A stretch of 64,000 nt of DNA. Source: Methylopila sp. 73B. GTDB lineage: Bacteria; Pseudomonadota; Alphaproteobacteria; Rhizobiales; Methylopilaceae. Positions 28,602 to 36,440 of the stretch are shown here, piece by piece. The translations under genes and the position numbers were made by a program. Within the stretch, counting starts at the first letter, position 1; the number at the start of each line of letters is the position of its first letter. Location: NCBI RefSeq assembly GCF_000526315.1, contig NZ_JAFV01000001.1, forward strand, positions 620,001 to 684,000, read 5' to 3'. The notes beneath the pieces were generated by a model that worked only from the letters and a program-made list of their open reading frames with translations, was not told the origin of the DNA and did not search any database.

Positions 28602-29363
28602 TTAGGCCACCGTCACGTCGACGCCGTGCCGGCGGAGCATCTCCGCCAGCGGTCCCTCGGGCGGCTGGTCGCAGACGAGGGCGCCGAGCTCGCGCCAGCT
28701 GGCGTAGCGGGCGGGGAAGACCTTGTCGAACTTCGAACGGTCCGCCACCACCAAGGTCTCGGCGGCCCGCGAGGCGAGCACGCTGAAGATCGCGGCCGGC
28801 TCCAGCCGCGCGTCGGTCGCGCCTTCCGAGGTCAGTCCGCTCGCCCCGAGGATGGCGAGGTCGGCGGAGAAGTCGTGGAGAAAGCGCGCGGCGTGAACCC
28901 CCACCGTCGCGCCTTCGCTGGCGAGGTAGTTGCCGGGCGCCATGAGCACGGTGATCGTCGGATTGAGCGACAGCACGGTCGCCACGCTGAAGGAGTGGGT
29001 GACGACGGTCAGGCCCTTGTGCTCCACCGCGATGCGGCGGGCGACGTGCGTGGTCGTCGCGCCCGAGCCGATCATGAGCAAAGCGCCCGGCTTGATGCGC
29101 GCCGAGGCCGCCCGCGCGATGCGTTCGCGCTCCGCGATGAACAGGCCGTGGCGCTCGCCGACCGAGGGCTCGGCCCCGCGCATCGGCACCGCGCCGCCAT
29201 AGGTGCGGTTGACGAGCCCCTGGTCGGTCAATTCGTCGAGATCGCGTCGGATCGTCTCCGTGGAGACCCGCAGCCGGCCCGCGAGATCGGCGACCCGAAG
29301 GCTGGGTTGCTGGGTGATCTGCGCGAGGATCTCTTCGTGCCGGGCGGCCTTGGTGAGTTTCAT
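28602..29363 (-). CDS. DeoR-family transcriptional regulator
   Basis: This 253-residue protein has an N-terminal winged helix of the DeoR type (RVADLAGRLRVSTETIRRDLDELTDQGLVNRTYGGA) and a C-terminal sugar-phosphate-isomerase-like sensor domain (IGSGATTTHVAR, VVADRSKFDKV). DeoR proteins generally respond to phosphorylated metabolites, which fits regulation of the downstream kinase and PLP enzyme genes. It is the promoter-proximal gene, so the operon is probably autoregulated. Confidence 0.9.
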   Translation of the reverse strand: MKLTKAARHEEILAQITQQPSLRVADLAGRLRVSTETIRRDLDELTDQGLVNRTYGGAVPMRGAEPSVGERHGLFIAERERIARAASARIKPGALLMIGSGATTTHVARRIAVEHKGLTVVTHSFSVATVLSLNPTITVLMAPGNYLASEGATVGVHAARFLHDFSADLAILGASGLTSEGATDARLEPAAIFSVLASRAAETLVVADRSKFDKVFPARYASWRELGALVCDQPPEGPLAEMLRRHGVDVTVA

Positions 29364-29499
29364 TCGCTTGATACGATCGCCTCATACATACTTCGTCGCG
29401 TAGGATCCCGGTCCGGTTCGCGGACTTGTCCGGTCGATCGGCGCAGCGCAAAATCTTACACGCCCTTATTCGACGATAAACTCTGATTCAAAGACGGTC

Positions 29500-31020
29500 A
29501 TGATAGCTCTTCTCAAACGCTTCGGCGCGCTCAGGTCCGGACGAGGTTCAGCCAGTCCGGCGGTGACTGCGGCCGGCGAGACGCGGGAAGCGCTTCTGCG
29601 GGCCGAGGCCGAGGCGAGCCTTTCGGCCGGCGACTGGACGAAGGTTCTCGAACTCACCAGTTCGAAGCGCGACCTTGCCGCCGACGTTCGCCTGCTCGTC
29701 TTCCGCCTTTCCGCCGCGCGGGCGCTCAAGTCCACGGCGGTCATCCAGGAGGTCGGGCTCGCAGCGGCGTGGCTGCCGATGACCGTGGTGATGAGGCGGC
29801 GCATCGCGCACGATCTCGCGGCCGCCGACATGCCCGAACAGGCGTGGCGGGTGCTGACGGCCGATCCCGTGACGGTCGCCGATCCCCGCTTCCTGCAGTC
29901 GGCCCGCACCATCAAACAGAAGCTCACGGACCCGCGCTTGCTCGCGGAGGTGGATGCGGCGATCCGGAAGGCGGGCGGGGAGACGACGCCCGCCGCCGAT
30001 TACGAGCACGGCTACCACGAGAGCCCCGGCCTGACCGCCCAGGGAACGACGGCGGTCCACGCCGCCCCGGGCGTTCCGGCGGCTCAGGTCGAGCGTCTCG
30101 AAGCCGATCTCGCCAAGTTTCGCGACGGGCAGGCAAAGCCCTCCAAGCCGCGCGTCGGCGTCTATGAAAACGTTTTCGTCGACGGGAGCGGGCAGGTCTG
30201 GAGCGAAGACGGCTCCATCCTGCTCAGCCAAGGCGCGGCCGTGCCCAAGGTCTCGAAGGCCGACGTCGCGCACATCCCCTTGGCGCTTCATGTCTCCGGG
30301 CGGGCGAAGGGCCTGTACCCCTGGCTCGTCGAGCAGGCGCCGAAGCTGTCCTGGCTGCTCGCGGACGGCGCCCCGAAGCCTCGGCTTCTGCTGGGCGAAA
30401 AGGGGCAGGGCTACGAGCTCGAGACGCTGCGGCTCGCCGGCCTCGACGTGGCGGACGTCGTCCGCGGGAGCCGGCCGGTCTTCGTCGAAAAGCTCCTAGT
30501 CGCAAAGGCGGGGCTGCGGTCCTTCCCGCGCTGGAAGCGCATCGCACCGATCTACGACCGCATCGTCTCCCGCGCCCTGACGGAAGCCTCGGCCGACGCC
30601 TCCGATCGCATCTACGTCTCCCGCAGCGACGCCAGTCGGCGCAAGATGGAGAACGAGGCCGCCGTGGAGGCCGCCTTGACCGCCCGCGGCTTCCAGATCT
30701 GCGTGCTGTCCGAGACGCCGCTGGCGGAGCAGATCGCGGCGATGAGCCGGGCGAAGGTGATCGTGGGCGCGCACGGCTCCGGGCTCGCGCACATCGTAGT
30801 CGCTCAGCCGGGCGCCAAGGTGATCGAACTCCTGCCGATCTGCGACGGCGCCGACACGCTGCGGCTGACCTACGCCCATCTCGCCATCGCGCGCGGGCTC
30901 GAGTACCACGCCTGGGCCGAAGCGCAGGCGACCGCCAAGGCGCCTTGGCGCGTCCATCTCGACGGCTTCTTGTCCAAGCTCGACGAGCTCTTGGACGTCG
31001 CGCCGCGCGCCGCCGGGTGA
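29500..31020 (+). CDS. Glycosyltransferase family 61 protein
   Basis: This 506-residue protein has a GT61 (DUF563-like) domain in the C-terminal half: IYVSRSDASRRKMENE, GFQICVLSETPLAEQIAAM and KVIVGAHGSGLAHIVVAQPG. The first 200 residues are helical and of unknown role, with a TPR-like pattern. GT61 enzymes transfer sugars in capsular or exopolysaccharide synthesis. It opens a three-gene surface-polysaccharide island next to the prophage. Confidence 0.85.
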   Translation: MIALLKRFGALRSGRGSASPAVTAAGETREALLRAEAEASLSAGDWTKVLELTSSKRDLAADVRLLVFRLSAARALKSTAVIQEVGLAAAWLPMTVVMRRRIAHDLAAADMPEQAWRVLTADPVTVADPRFLQSARTIKQKLTDPRLLAEVDAAIRKAGGETTPAADYEHGYHESPGLTAQGTTAVHAAPGVPAAQVERLEADLAKFRDGQAKPSKPRVGVYENVFVDGSGQVWSEDGSILLSQGAAVPKVSKADVAHIPLALHVSGRAKGLYPWLVEQAPKLSWLLADGAPKPRLLLGEKGQGYELETLRLAGLDVADVVRGSRPVFVEKLLVAKAGLRSFPRWKRIAPIYDRIVSRALTEASADASDRIYVSRSDASRRKMENEAAVEAALTARGFQICVLSETPLAEQIAAMSRAKVIVGAHGSGLAHIVVAQPGAKVIELLPICDGADTLRLTYAHLAIARGLEYHAWAEAQATAKAPWRVHLDGFLSKLDELLDVAPRAAG

Positions 31021-31145
31021 GCCCCGGGCGGCGTCGCCCTCCCGGCGACCCCGTCGTCTTGGCGGACGGCGACCAAAGCGAGAAGGGCTCGGCCCTGGGT
31101 GGGCCGCCTGAGTTAGACTGGCTGCGACCCAGCGCCCTCGGGGCG

Positions 31146-32357
31146 TCACAGCAGGGAGGCGGCGAGCTCGCTGTTCAGCACGTCGAAGAGAGCCGAGAGC
31201 CGTTCGACGGCCAAGGCGAACGGAGCGATCCTGACGGCGACGGCGGCCCGCTTGAGCCCCTGTTCGACGAGACGACGGGTGCGCCCGAAAGCCGGATGCT
31301 GATACCCTGACTCGTCCAACACGTCGATGAAGGCTGAAGCCTGCTGCGGCGCCTTGTGCGCGAGCATCGAGTCCAGGATCTTGAGCGGAGTCTTGAGATC
31401 CGTGGGATGCATGCGTGAATAGGCGATCGCAACGGACAGCGCCTCGTCGCGACGGCCGATTCTGGCGTTCGCGGCCACGATCAACTGCGTGCGGTTGGCG
31501 ATCGGGACGTCGAACCTCTTGTCGACCTCCAAAAGCCGCAGGATCTCCGCCGGCCGGCGGCGCACCATGGCTGTGGCCATGGTGTAATAATAGACCCAGC
31601 TCGCGCGTTTCCGTCGTCGATACATCCTCACCACATCCAGATAACGATCCGCGAAGACGGCGTCGAAAAGCTTTAGCGTGCTTCTCGAGCCCCTGGTGAG
31701 GTGGATGACGCCGTGGCCGCGCAGCGGGACGCGGATCATCCTGGCGTCAGGCGCGGCCTTCTTCAGCAGCTTCGCGTGGCCACTGTCATGGGAATAGAGC
31801 GGATCGTAAACGATCCAGACCTTGCCGGCGACGTGGCCCGGCTCGATCATCCCGCCGCCGCCCTTGCCGAAATGGGTCGTGTACCGGCGGTCGAACGGCG
31901 TGACGACGGACGGATCGATGCCCGCCTGCGGAACGATCGCCAGGACATGCGTCGCCCCGAGTAACTTGCTGAACCGGATGGCGGCATAGCCGCCCATGCT
32001 GTTGCCGTAACAAAGCACTTTAGGGTAGCGCGCGAGGATCGGCTTCAGCCTGGCGGCCACCTCCTCCATGGCCGAAGGCGCGTACCAGTTCTTCTCAGTG
32101 GTGACGACGCCGATCGTGGCGACGCCGTTCTTCTCGACGAGCGCTTGGCCCCAGAACGACCGCCCGTCGGTCTTCAGCGCGTCCGCGGCGTCGTTGAAGG
32201 TGATGAGGAGGTAATCGCCGCCCCCCTCGTTCAGGAACGCGCTTATCGGTCCCGCTGACGCGATCAACTGAGCCAAGATATCCCCCGAGCCAAGAAAGTA
32301 GTCAGTCCTACCTTGGGGCTTTCCGTGCCTGCCAGACAGAGCCACGCCACCAGCCAT
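31146..32357 (-). CDS. Alpha/beta-hydrolase-like protein with helical C-terminal half
   Basis: In this 403-residue protein, residues 40-220 look like an alpha/beta hydrolase: the nucleophile elbow is YGNSMGGYAA (GxSxG), an acid residue lies around IVYDPLYSHDS, and a histidine in RGHGVIHL. The remaining half is helical (RRPAEILRLLEVDKR, then NARIGRRDEALSVAIAYSRM), reminiscent of TPR repeats. It lies 27 bp after the GT32 gene and probably belongs to the same operon. A role in processing or recognising a surface polysaccharide is a guess. Confidence 0.7.
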   Translation of the reverse strand: MAGGVALSGRHGKPQGRTDYFLGSGDILAQLIASAGPISAFLNEGGGDYLLITFNDAADALKTDGRSFWGQALVEKNGVATIGVVTTEKNWYAPSAMEEVAARLKPILARYPKVLCYGNSMGGYAAIRFSKLLGATHVLAIVPQAGIDPSVVTPFDRRYTTHFGKGGGGMIEPGHVAGKVWIVYDPLYSHDSGHAKLLKKAAPDARMIRVPLRGHGVIHLTRGSRSTLKLFDAVFADRYLDVVRMYRRRKRASWVYYYTMATAMVRRRPAEILRLLEVDKRFDVPIANRTQLIVAANARIGRRDEALSVAIAYSRMHPTDLKTPLKILDSMLAHKAPQQASAFIDVLDESGYQHPAFGRTRRLVEQGLKRAAVAVRIAPFALAVERLSALFDVLNSELAASLL

Positions 32358-32384
32358 CCCAAGATGAAGCGGGAGCGTCCGCCC

Positions 32385-33500
32385 TCACCAGAACTTGCAG
32401 CTGTAAAACAACGTGAGCGAATTGGACGCTTCGATTTTGTCTATCGACGCGTAAATCGCTTCGACGTCAGTCCTCGGTGCTGATCCAATAAGGTGGATCG
32501 GAGCGATGACATTAACCGACGACGCCAGCGCGGACGTCAGCAGGCAGCCGCCGACCGACCACCACGCGGCCACATTTCCGTCGAAGCCGGCGACCGTCGG
32601 CGACATCGCGTCCTTGTAGCGCTTCATGATGGGGTGGCCGGGAGTCGATCCCAGGATCGAATTGGTGAGGAACATCGCCCCCATGTTGAGCCGCCGGTAT
32701 CCCTTGGCGGGGATGCAGGTCATCCCGGTCATGCCAAGCAGGTCGTGGTAGTCTGCGCCAACGTCCACGGGAAACATGTCCATGTCGACGTAGAGACCGC
32801 CGAAATCATGCAGTATGTCCGCGCGGATCACGTCTACGGTGCCGGCATACCGGCGTTGTTTCAGGAAAAAGTCGTATGCATGAGATCCGTAGCACGAGAG
32901 AGACTCGACGTCGGGCTGTGTCCAAAGACGATATTCGTATCCATACTTGGAGCACCATGCGCGCCAGCGCTCCGAAGAGCCTGCGGGGCAGGGTTTGGGA
33001 CCGATCCACACCTGATGGATGATGCGGGGAATCGCTTTCGTCGCGTGCTTGCCGGCTTCGAGGATGTCCGCCCGGCTGATCTCGCGTTGTCGGATGCTTC
33101 GGGCCTGAGGACTGAGAGTGGTGGCGAGGCCGACCGCCTCGAAGGTGTCCCCGGCAGCAAGCGCCAACTTCCAGCGAACCGCATGCTCCCTAAGCCCCAG
33201 TCCGGCCGCAGTCAGAATACTGTCGCTCGACCGCAGTCCATCGATTTTCTGCGAGAGCAATTTTGCGAGATCGATATGACCAAATTTTATACAGCGGTCA
33301 ATGGCGGTTACAACATCGTTACGATCTTTAAATATAAAATCACTGATCGTTCTCCTTGTTTCTGCATAGGAGGTTATATCACTCCTATCAGTCGCGCTGA
33401 TTAAACGGTACAGCCTCTTGACCTGCAAAGCGTGATCCCCCCAGGCGCCTCTAGCCCAGATAGTAAGCCCTGTTCTCTCTGCAGGCGCAACCGGCGACAC
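32385..33500 (-). CDS. Glycosyltransferase family 32-like protein
   Basis: This 371-residue protein has the GT32 (DXD sugar-binding) signature: IPRIIHQVWIGPKP, then WCSKYGYEYRLWT, then RADILHDFGGLYVDMDMFPV with the DxD metal motif. The N-terminal third is helical and atypical. The only start upstream of conserved sequence is GTG 33500, so the N-terminus is uncertain. AT-richer stretches here and the prophage border suggest an exchanged surface-polysaccharide island. Confidence 0.78.
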   Translation of the reverse strand: MSPVAPAERTGLTIWARGAWGDHALQVKRLYRLISATDRSDITSYAETRRTISDFIFKDRNDVVTAIDRCIKFGHIDLAKLLSQKIDGLRSSDSILTAAGLGLREHAVRWKLALAAGDTFEAVGLATTLSPQARSIRQREISRADILEAGKHATKAIPRIIHQVWIGPKPCPAGSSERWRAWCSKYGYEYRLWTQPDVESLSCYGSHAYDFFLKQRRYAGTVDVIRADILHDFGGLYVDMDMFPVDVGADYHDLLGMTGMTCIPAKGYRRLNMGAMFLTNSILGSTPGHPIMKRYKDAMSPTVAGFDGNVAAWWSVGGCLLTSALASSVNVIAPIHLIGSAPRTDVEAIYASIDKIEASNSLTLFYSCKFW

Positions 33501-33737
33501 GCGCGGTCTGCGGGCTCTCTACACCTTGGATATTCATGATCGGGAGGGTTTCCCGGACATTGTGGTCCAGCGGAGCAAGACGGCGACAGGAGATCGTAGC
33601 AACTGAGCGGTACGGACAAGGTGACCGAGGCCGCCCACAACTTGAGGTTCTGAATCGCCGTCGTCTTGCTCTCCACTCCGTTATTGGCGCTTGCGGAACA
33701 GGGTCGTGAGGGCCATAACCCCACGGAAATGAGACTT

Positions 33738-33781
33738 CGGGGCGTAGCTCAGCCTGGTAGAGCGCCTGCTTTGGGAGCACC
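33738..33781 (+). tRNA. 5' half of tRNA-Pro(TGG), candidate prophage attL
   Basis: From 33738 the sequence gives acceptor strand CGGGGCG, a D-arm (GCTC/GAGC), an anticodon 5' strand CCTGC and loop TTTGGGA with anticodon TGG. After GCA (33777-33779) the sequence departs from a tRNA: the last two anticodon-stem pairs fail and no T-arm, TTCGA loop or 3' acceptor strand follows. The integrase gene ends 28 bp further on. This is how an att site inside a tRNA would look, with the rest of the tRNA at the far prophage end, outside the window. Confidence 0.72.
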
Positions 33782-33808
33782 TGCCTTGATTAGAAGGTAA
33801 CGTGGGTC

Positions 33809-35005
33809 TCAGCCCTCATTCTCTTGGACCTTCGGCAGTTTTTCCGACGCCCCCGCAGTCGGCGCTTCGGGATAATTTCGGGACAACCCGAACGAGGACA
33901 TGACGTCCCGCAGGTCCTCGTCCAGCACCTTCGCGTAGCGCGCGGTGGACGCTATGTCGGAGTGTCCGAGCATCCGCTGGACACCCTTCAAATTCTTCGA
34001 GCCCCGGAGCGCGCGCGTCGCGGCGTCGTGTCTGGCGTCGTGGAACCGGAACTCTGGGACGCCGGCCGCCCTCCGAGCTGCGTGATGGGCCTTCGTGAGG
34101 GTGTCGTAGCCGATTGGCTCCCGGCTGCCCTTGAGCCGCTTACGGTCTCCGGTGGTCCGCGATTGCTGCACCTCGTAGGTGAACACGACCGGCAGCGCAT
34201 GCTTCAGCATCTCTGCCTCGAAGATCGCGCGCACCTCGGGCGAAAAGGGGACGAAATGCTCCTTTGGAGCTTTGCCGCGCGCCCGCTTCAGAGTGATCGT
34301 GAAACCTCCGCGCTCGCGGTCGACCGCCGATCTGGGCAGGCGGCAGAGCGCAGCGCGCCTCACGCCGGTGAGCAGGTAGACCTTCACGATGGGCCGCAAG
34401 TCCTCGCGGAACGCTCCGATGTAGGCCGCGCGCTCGGCGTCAGTCAGGATGCGCGTCCGCTCGCGCTCCGGCAGCAGCAGATCCCTCCAAGGAATGTCCA
34501 CGTCGACCGGCACTCTCCAGACTCGCCGGGCGCGATTCAGCAGGCGCCGGGCGCACTGAACGATCTGGCGGTTCACCGTCGCCGGCGAGACAAGCCCGTG
34601 TTCGTTTGAGCCCTTGCGGGTCTTGATTGAAACGCGCTCTGCGGAGCGTCGGCGGACGGCGTCGGAAATCATGTTGGCATCGATCGAGATCAGCGGGGTC
34701 GTTCCGCCGATCAGCCGGCAGAGATGCGCCAGTGATGTCGCGGTGTCGTCGGCGCTCGCCTGGTGGCTGATCTCGCCATGGTAGCGGAAGGCGGCTTCGT
34801 CGAGCGTCAGCGCGTGCTGGAATTTCCCGGTCGCCGCTAGCTCGCGGTACTGGTTTTCGACACGCTCCGCTTTCGTGCGCGTTCTCTGGCCCGTTGAGCC
34901 GTGAAAGCGACGACGCTCCCCGGACGGCGTGCGGATGACGAAGTCGTAGTGCCAGAACTCCGAGCGGTAGGAGCCGTCTGAGCGCTTCGGTCTGTAGACG
35001 GACAC
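33809..35005 (-). CDS. int: Prophage tyrosine recombinase (integrase)
   Basis: This 398-residue phage integrase has an N-terminal arm-binding segment (MSVYRPKRSDGSYRSEFW, then FHGSTGQRTR) and a SAM-like core-binding domain. The catalytic domain shows the first arginine in LLTGVRRAALCRLP, HDARHDAAT (HxxR), MLGHSDIASTARY (second histidine and nucleophile tyrosine). It reads toward the tRNA half at 33738, the normal position beside the attachment site. The preceding excisionase-like gene overlaps it by 169 bp in another frame. Confidence 0.95.
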   Translation of the reverse strand: MSVYRPKRSDGSYRSEFWHYDFVIRTPSGERRRFHGSTGQRTRTKAERVENQYRELAATGKFQHALTLDEAAFRYHGEISHQASADDTATSLAHLCRLIGGTTPLISIDANMISDAVRRRSAERVSIKTRKGSNEHGLVSPATVNRQIVQCARRLLNRARRVWRVPVDVDIPWRDLLLPERERTRILTDAERAAYIGAFREDLRPIVKVYLLTGVRRAALCRLPRSAVDRERGGFTITLKRARGKAPKEHFVPFSPEVRAIFEAEMLKHALPVVFTYEVQQSRTTGDRKRLKGSREPIGYDTLTKAHHAARRAAGVPEFRFHDARHDAATRALRGSKNLKGVQRMLGHSDIASTARYAKVLDEDLRDVMSSFGLSRNYPEAPTAGASEKLPKVQENEG

Positions 35006-35232
35006 GGCGGGGCTCCCACGTAGGCCTCGATATCTTCGCGAGCGTAGACACGCCAGGTGTTGCCGCGAAGCCGGTAATTGATGAGGTGCTGATCGCCGAG
35101 CCCCTTCAGTGTTTTCTCGCTCTTGCCGAGAAGCGCGGCGGCCTGGGGGTGAGAGATCAGCCAGTGCTCGGTGAACGCCGCATCAAGGCGCTCGACCAAG
35201 GCACGAGGAAGATCAAGTTCTTCGCCTGCCAT
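34837..35232 (-). CDS. Excisionase-like HTH protein overlapping int
   Basis: This 131-residue frame starts at ATG 35232, one base after the previous stop. Residues about 20-75 form a MerR/Xis-type winged helix-turn-helix (LISHPQAAALLGKSEKTLKGLGDQHL, then WRVYAREDIEAYVG). The last 55 residues, rich in Ser, Thr and Arg, lie entirely inside the int gene and look like a shadow frame. Either Xis really has this tail or a frameshift truncates/extends it. Position and domain fit a recombination directionality factor. Confidence 0.7.
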   Translation of the reverse strand: MAGEELDLPRALVERLDAAFTEHWLISHPQAAALLGKSEKTLKGLGDQHLINYRLRGNTWRVYAREDIEAYVGAPPCPSTDRSAQTAPTARSSGTTTSSSARRPGSVVAFTAQRARERARKRSVSKTSTAS

Positions 35233-35233
35233 C

Positions 35234-35437
35234 CTACTCGCCACGTCCGTCCTCCTGTGCGGAGAGAGCGGCGCGGAGGCGAGCGATCACGTTCTCGACC
35301 ATCTCCAGTTCATCATCATGCTTCGCCCGCTCCTCGTCATTGGCCAGAGGCTCGCCAGCAGCCCAGTCTCGGATGCTCTCCAGAGCCGCCTCGATCTCTT
35401 CCGCAGTCGGCGCCTTCGTCAGCTCACCCTTCGCCAT
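35234..35437 (-). CDS. Small acidic phage protein
   Basis: This 67-residue helical, acidic protein (TAEEIEAALESIRDWAAGEP, then a Glu/Asp-rich helix) starts at ATG 35437 after GGAGGC. It overlaps the previous gene by 14 bp. No recognised family; it belongs to the leftward prophage operon. Confidence 0.6.
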   Translation of the reverse strand: MAKGELTKAPTAEEIEAALESIRDWAAGEPLANDEERAKHDDELEMVENVIARLRAALSAQEDGRGE

Positions 35438-35609
35438 TGTCGCCTCCATGCCTGCCAACAGCGGCGCGCAGAGCACTAATCCACTCGTCGATGGAAACGC
35501 TTGCTGCGACGTGCCACCCTTCCGGCAGCCCCCGCTCGCGCAGGGCGTAAGCATCGGCGACCATCGTTTCGCCAGTCCGAAGATTGATCAGCAGAACGCT
35601 CTCAGTCAT
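35424..35609 (-). CDS. Small phage protein
   Basis: This 61-residue protein begins MTESVLLINLRTGETMVADAY and continues with a short alpha/beta pattern (LPEGWHVAASVSIDEWISAL). GGAGGC precedes the start. It overlaps both neighbours by 8-14 bp. Not recognised. Confidence 0.6.
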   Translation of the reverse strand: MTESVLLINLRTGETMVADAYALRERGLPEGWHVAASVSIDEWISALRAAVGRHGGDNGEG

Positions 35610-35904
35610 TGTCGCCTCCATGCTTGGGGGCGGATGCGAGCATGGCGGCGTAGAAGCCGGGTCCCGTTGGGATCTTCGCACCGCGCTTGTAGCGTTTGCT
35701 GGCAAGGCGCATTGCGTCATCCGGCTCCGCCGGCACCACCCTCCAGCCTTCCACCTCAAGCGCGGAGAGCGCAGCCTTGGCGTTCGCCATGTACTCCGCG
35801 TGACCCTCGACGAGGGGGAAGTTCGCCGCACGGCTCGGCAGCCCTAAATCCTGGCAGTGCCGCGTCCACACACCCCGCGCCATGATCTCGACCACCTCAG
35901 TCAT
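35602..35904 (-). CDS. Phage protein of unknown function
   Basis: This 100-residue protein contains VEGWRVVPAEPDDAMRLA and a C-terminal GPGFYAAMLASAP segment, a pattern common among small phage-encoded proteins with a conserved P-x-P-T/D core. Start ATG 35904. It overlaps the following gene by eight bases. No function is known. Confidence 0.6.
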   Translation of the reverse strand: MTEVVEIMARGVWTRHCQDLGLPSRAANFPLVEGHAEYMANAKAALSALEVEGWRVVPAEPDDAMRLASKRYKRGAKIPTGPGFYAAMLASAPKHGGDND

Positions 35905-36352
35905 TGGCCTTTTCCTCGGTACGCTCGGCTTCGACGAGGGCGGCGGCGCGGCGGACATGATCGCTTGTGATGCTGTATGCCGGTCCCGCCGCCGGGCTGT
36001 AGAGGCAAGACCCGTAGCCGGCCGCTACAACGGGATCATCGTCTAGGAAAAGCTTGCCAGTTCGAGCGAACGGCTCCAGCGCCTCCACCGCGGCCGATAG
36101 CCGGCGCCGGAGGTCTTCGCCCCGCTCTTCTTCGGCCTCGGATCTAGCCAGATAGGCTAGAGCTGTCCTGGCGTTCTGCTCCAGCCCGAGTTGGGCTTGG
36201 GCCGCTTCCGCCCGCGCCTCATCCCGCTCGCGTTCGAGTTCGGCGGCGCGCGCTTCCGCGGCTTTGGCGCGGGCCTCGATGGCTTCGTAGCTGTCTGGGT
36301 CGGCCGCGGTAGACGCACGGCTTGTGGCCGTCTCCGCCCGCGACGGCGCCAC
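35897..36352 (-). CDS. Coiled-coil phage protein
   Basis: This frame of up to 151 residues has a strong coiled coil (EAIEARAKAAEARAAELERE onward) and a C-terminal segment LEPFARTGKLFLDDD, similar in style to Ea22-type accessory proteins. The N-terminal 20 residues overlap the zinc-ribbon gene in another frame, so the true start may be further downstream or the two may be frames of one broken gene. Confidence 0.55.
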   Translation of the reverse strand: MAPSRAETATSRASTAADPDSYEAIEARAKAAEARAAELERERDEARAEAAQAQLGLEQNARTALAYLARSEAEEERGEDLRRRLSAAVEALEPFARTGKLFLDDDPVVAAGYGSCLYSPAAGPAYSITSDHVRRAAALVEAERTEEKAND

Positions 36353-36440
36353 ATACCGGGCATGGTACGGTCTCGTCGCACAAAGGCTCGGGGCCGTCGT
36401 AGCGCTCGTCGTTGAACGGGCAGAACTCGACCGCGCTCAT
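36219..36440 (-). CDS. Small zinc-ribbon-like phage protein
   Basis: This 73-residue frame begins MSAVEFCPFNDERYDGPEPL and includes ETVPCPVCGAV with a later Cys, a plausible four-cysteine zinc site. Its ATG overlaps the upstream stop (ATGA). The arginine-rich last 30 residues lie over the coiled-coil gene and look non-native, which suggests a frameshift or an earlier natural end. Confidence 0.5.
   Translation of the reverse strand: MSAVEFCPFNDERYDGPEPLCDETVPCPVCGAVAGGDGHKPCVYRGRPRQLRSHRGPRQSRGSARRRTRTRAG

Noticed and set aside
31021-31145. Terminator between convergent GT61 and hydrolase genes
   Set aside because: GC-rich partial symmetry without T-run; not enough for a call.
33501-33737. 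Possible extra gene between the GT32 gene and the tRNA half
   Set aside because: Frames here are short, without motif or ribosome-binding site; no feature is supported in this gap.
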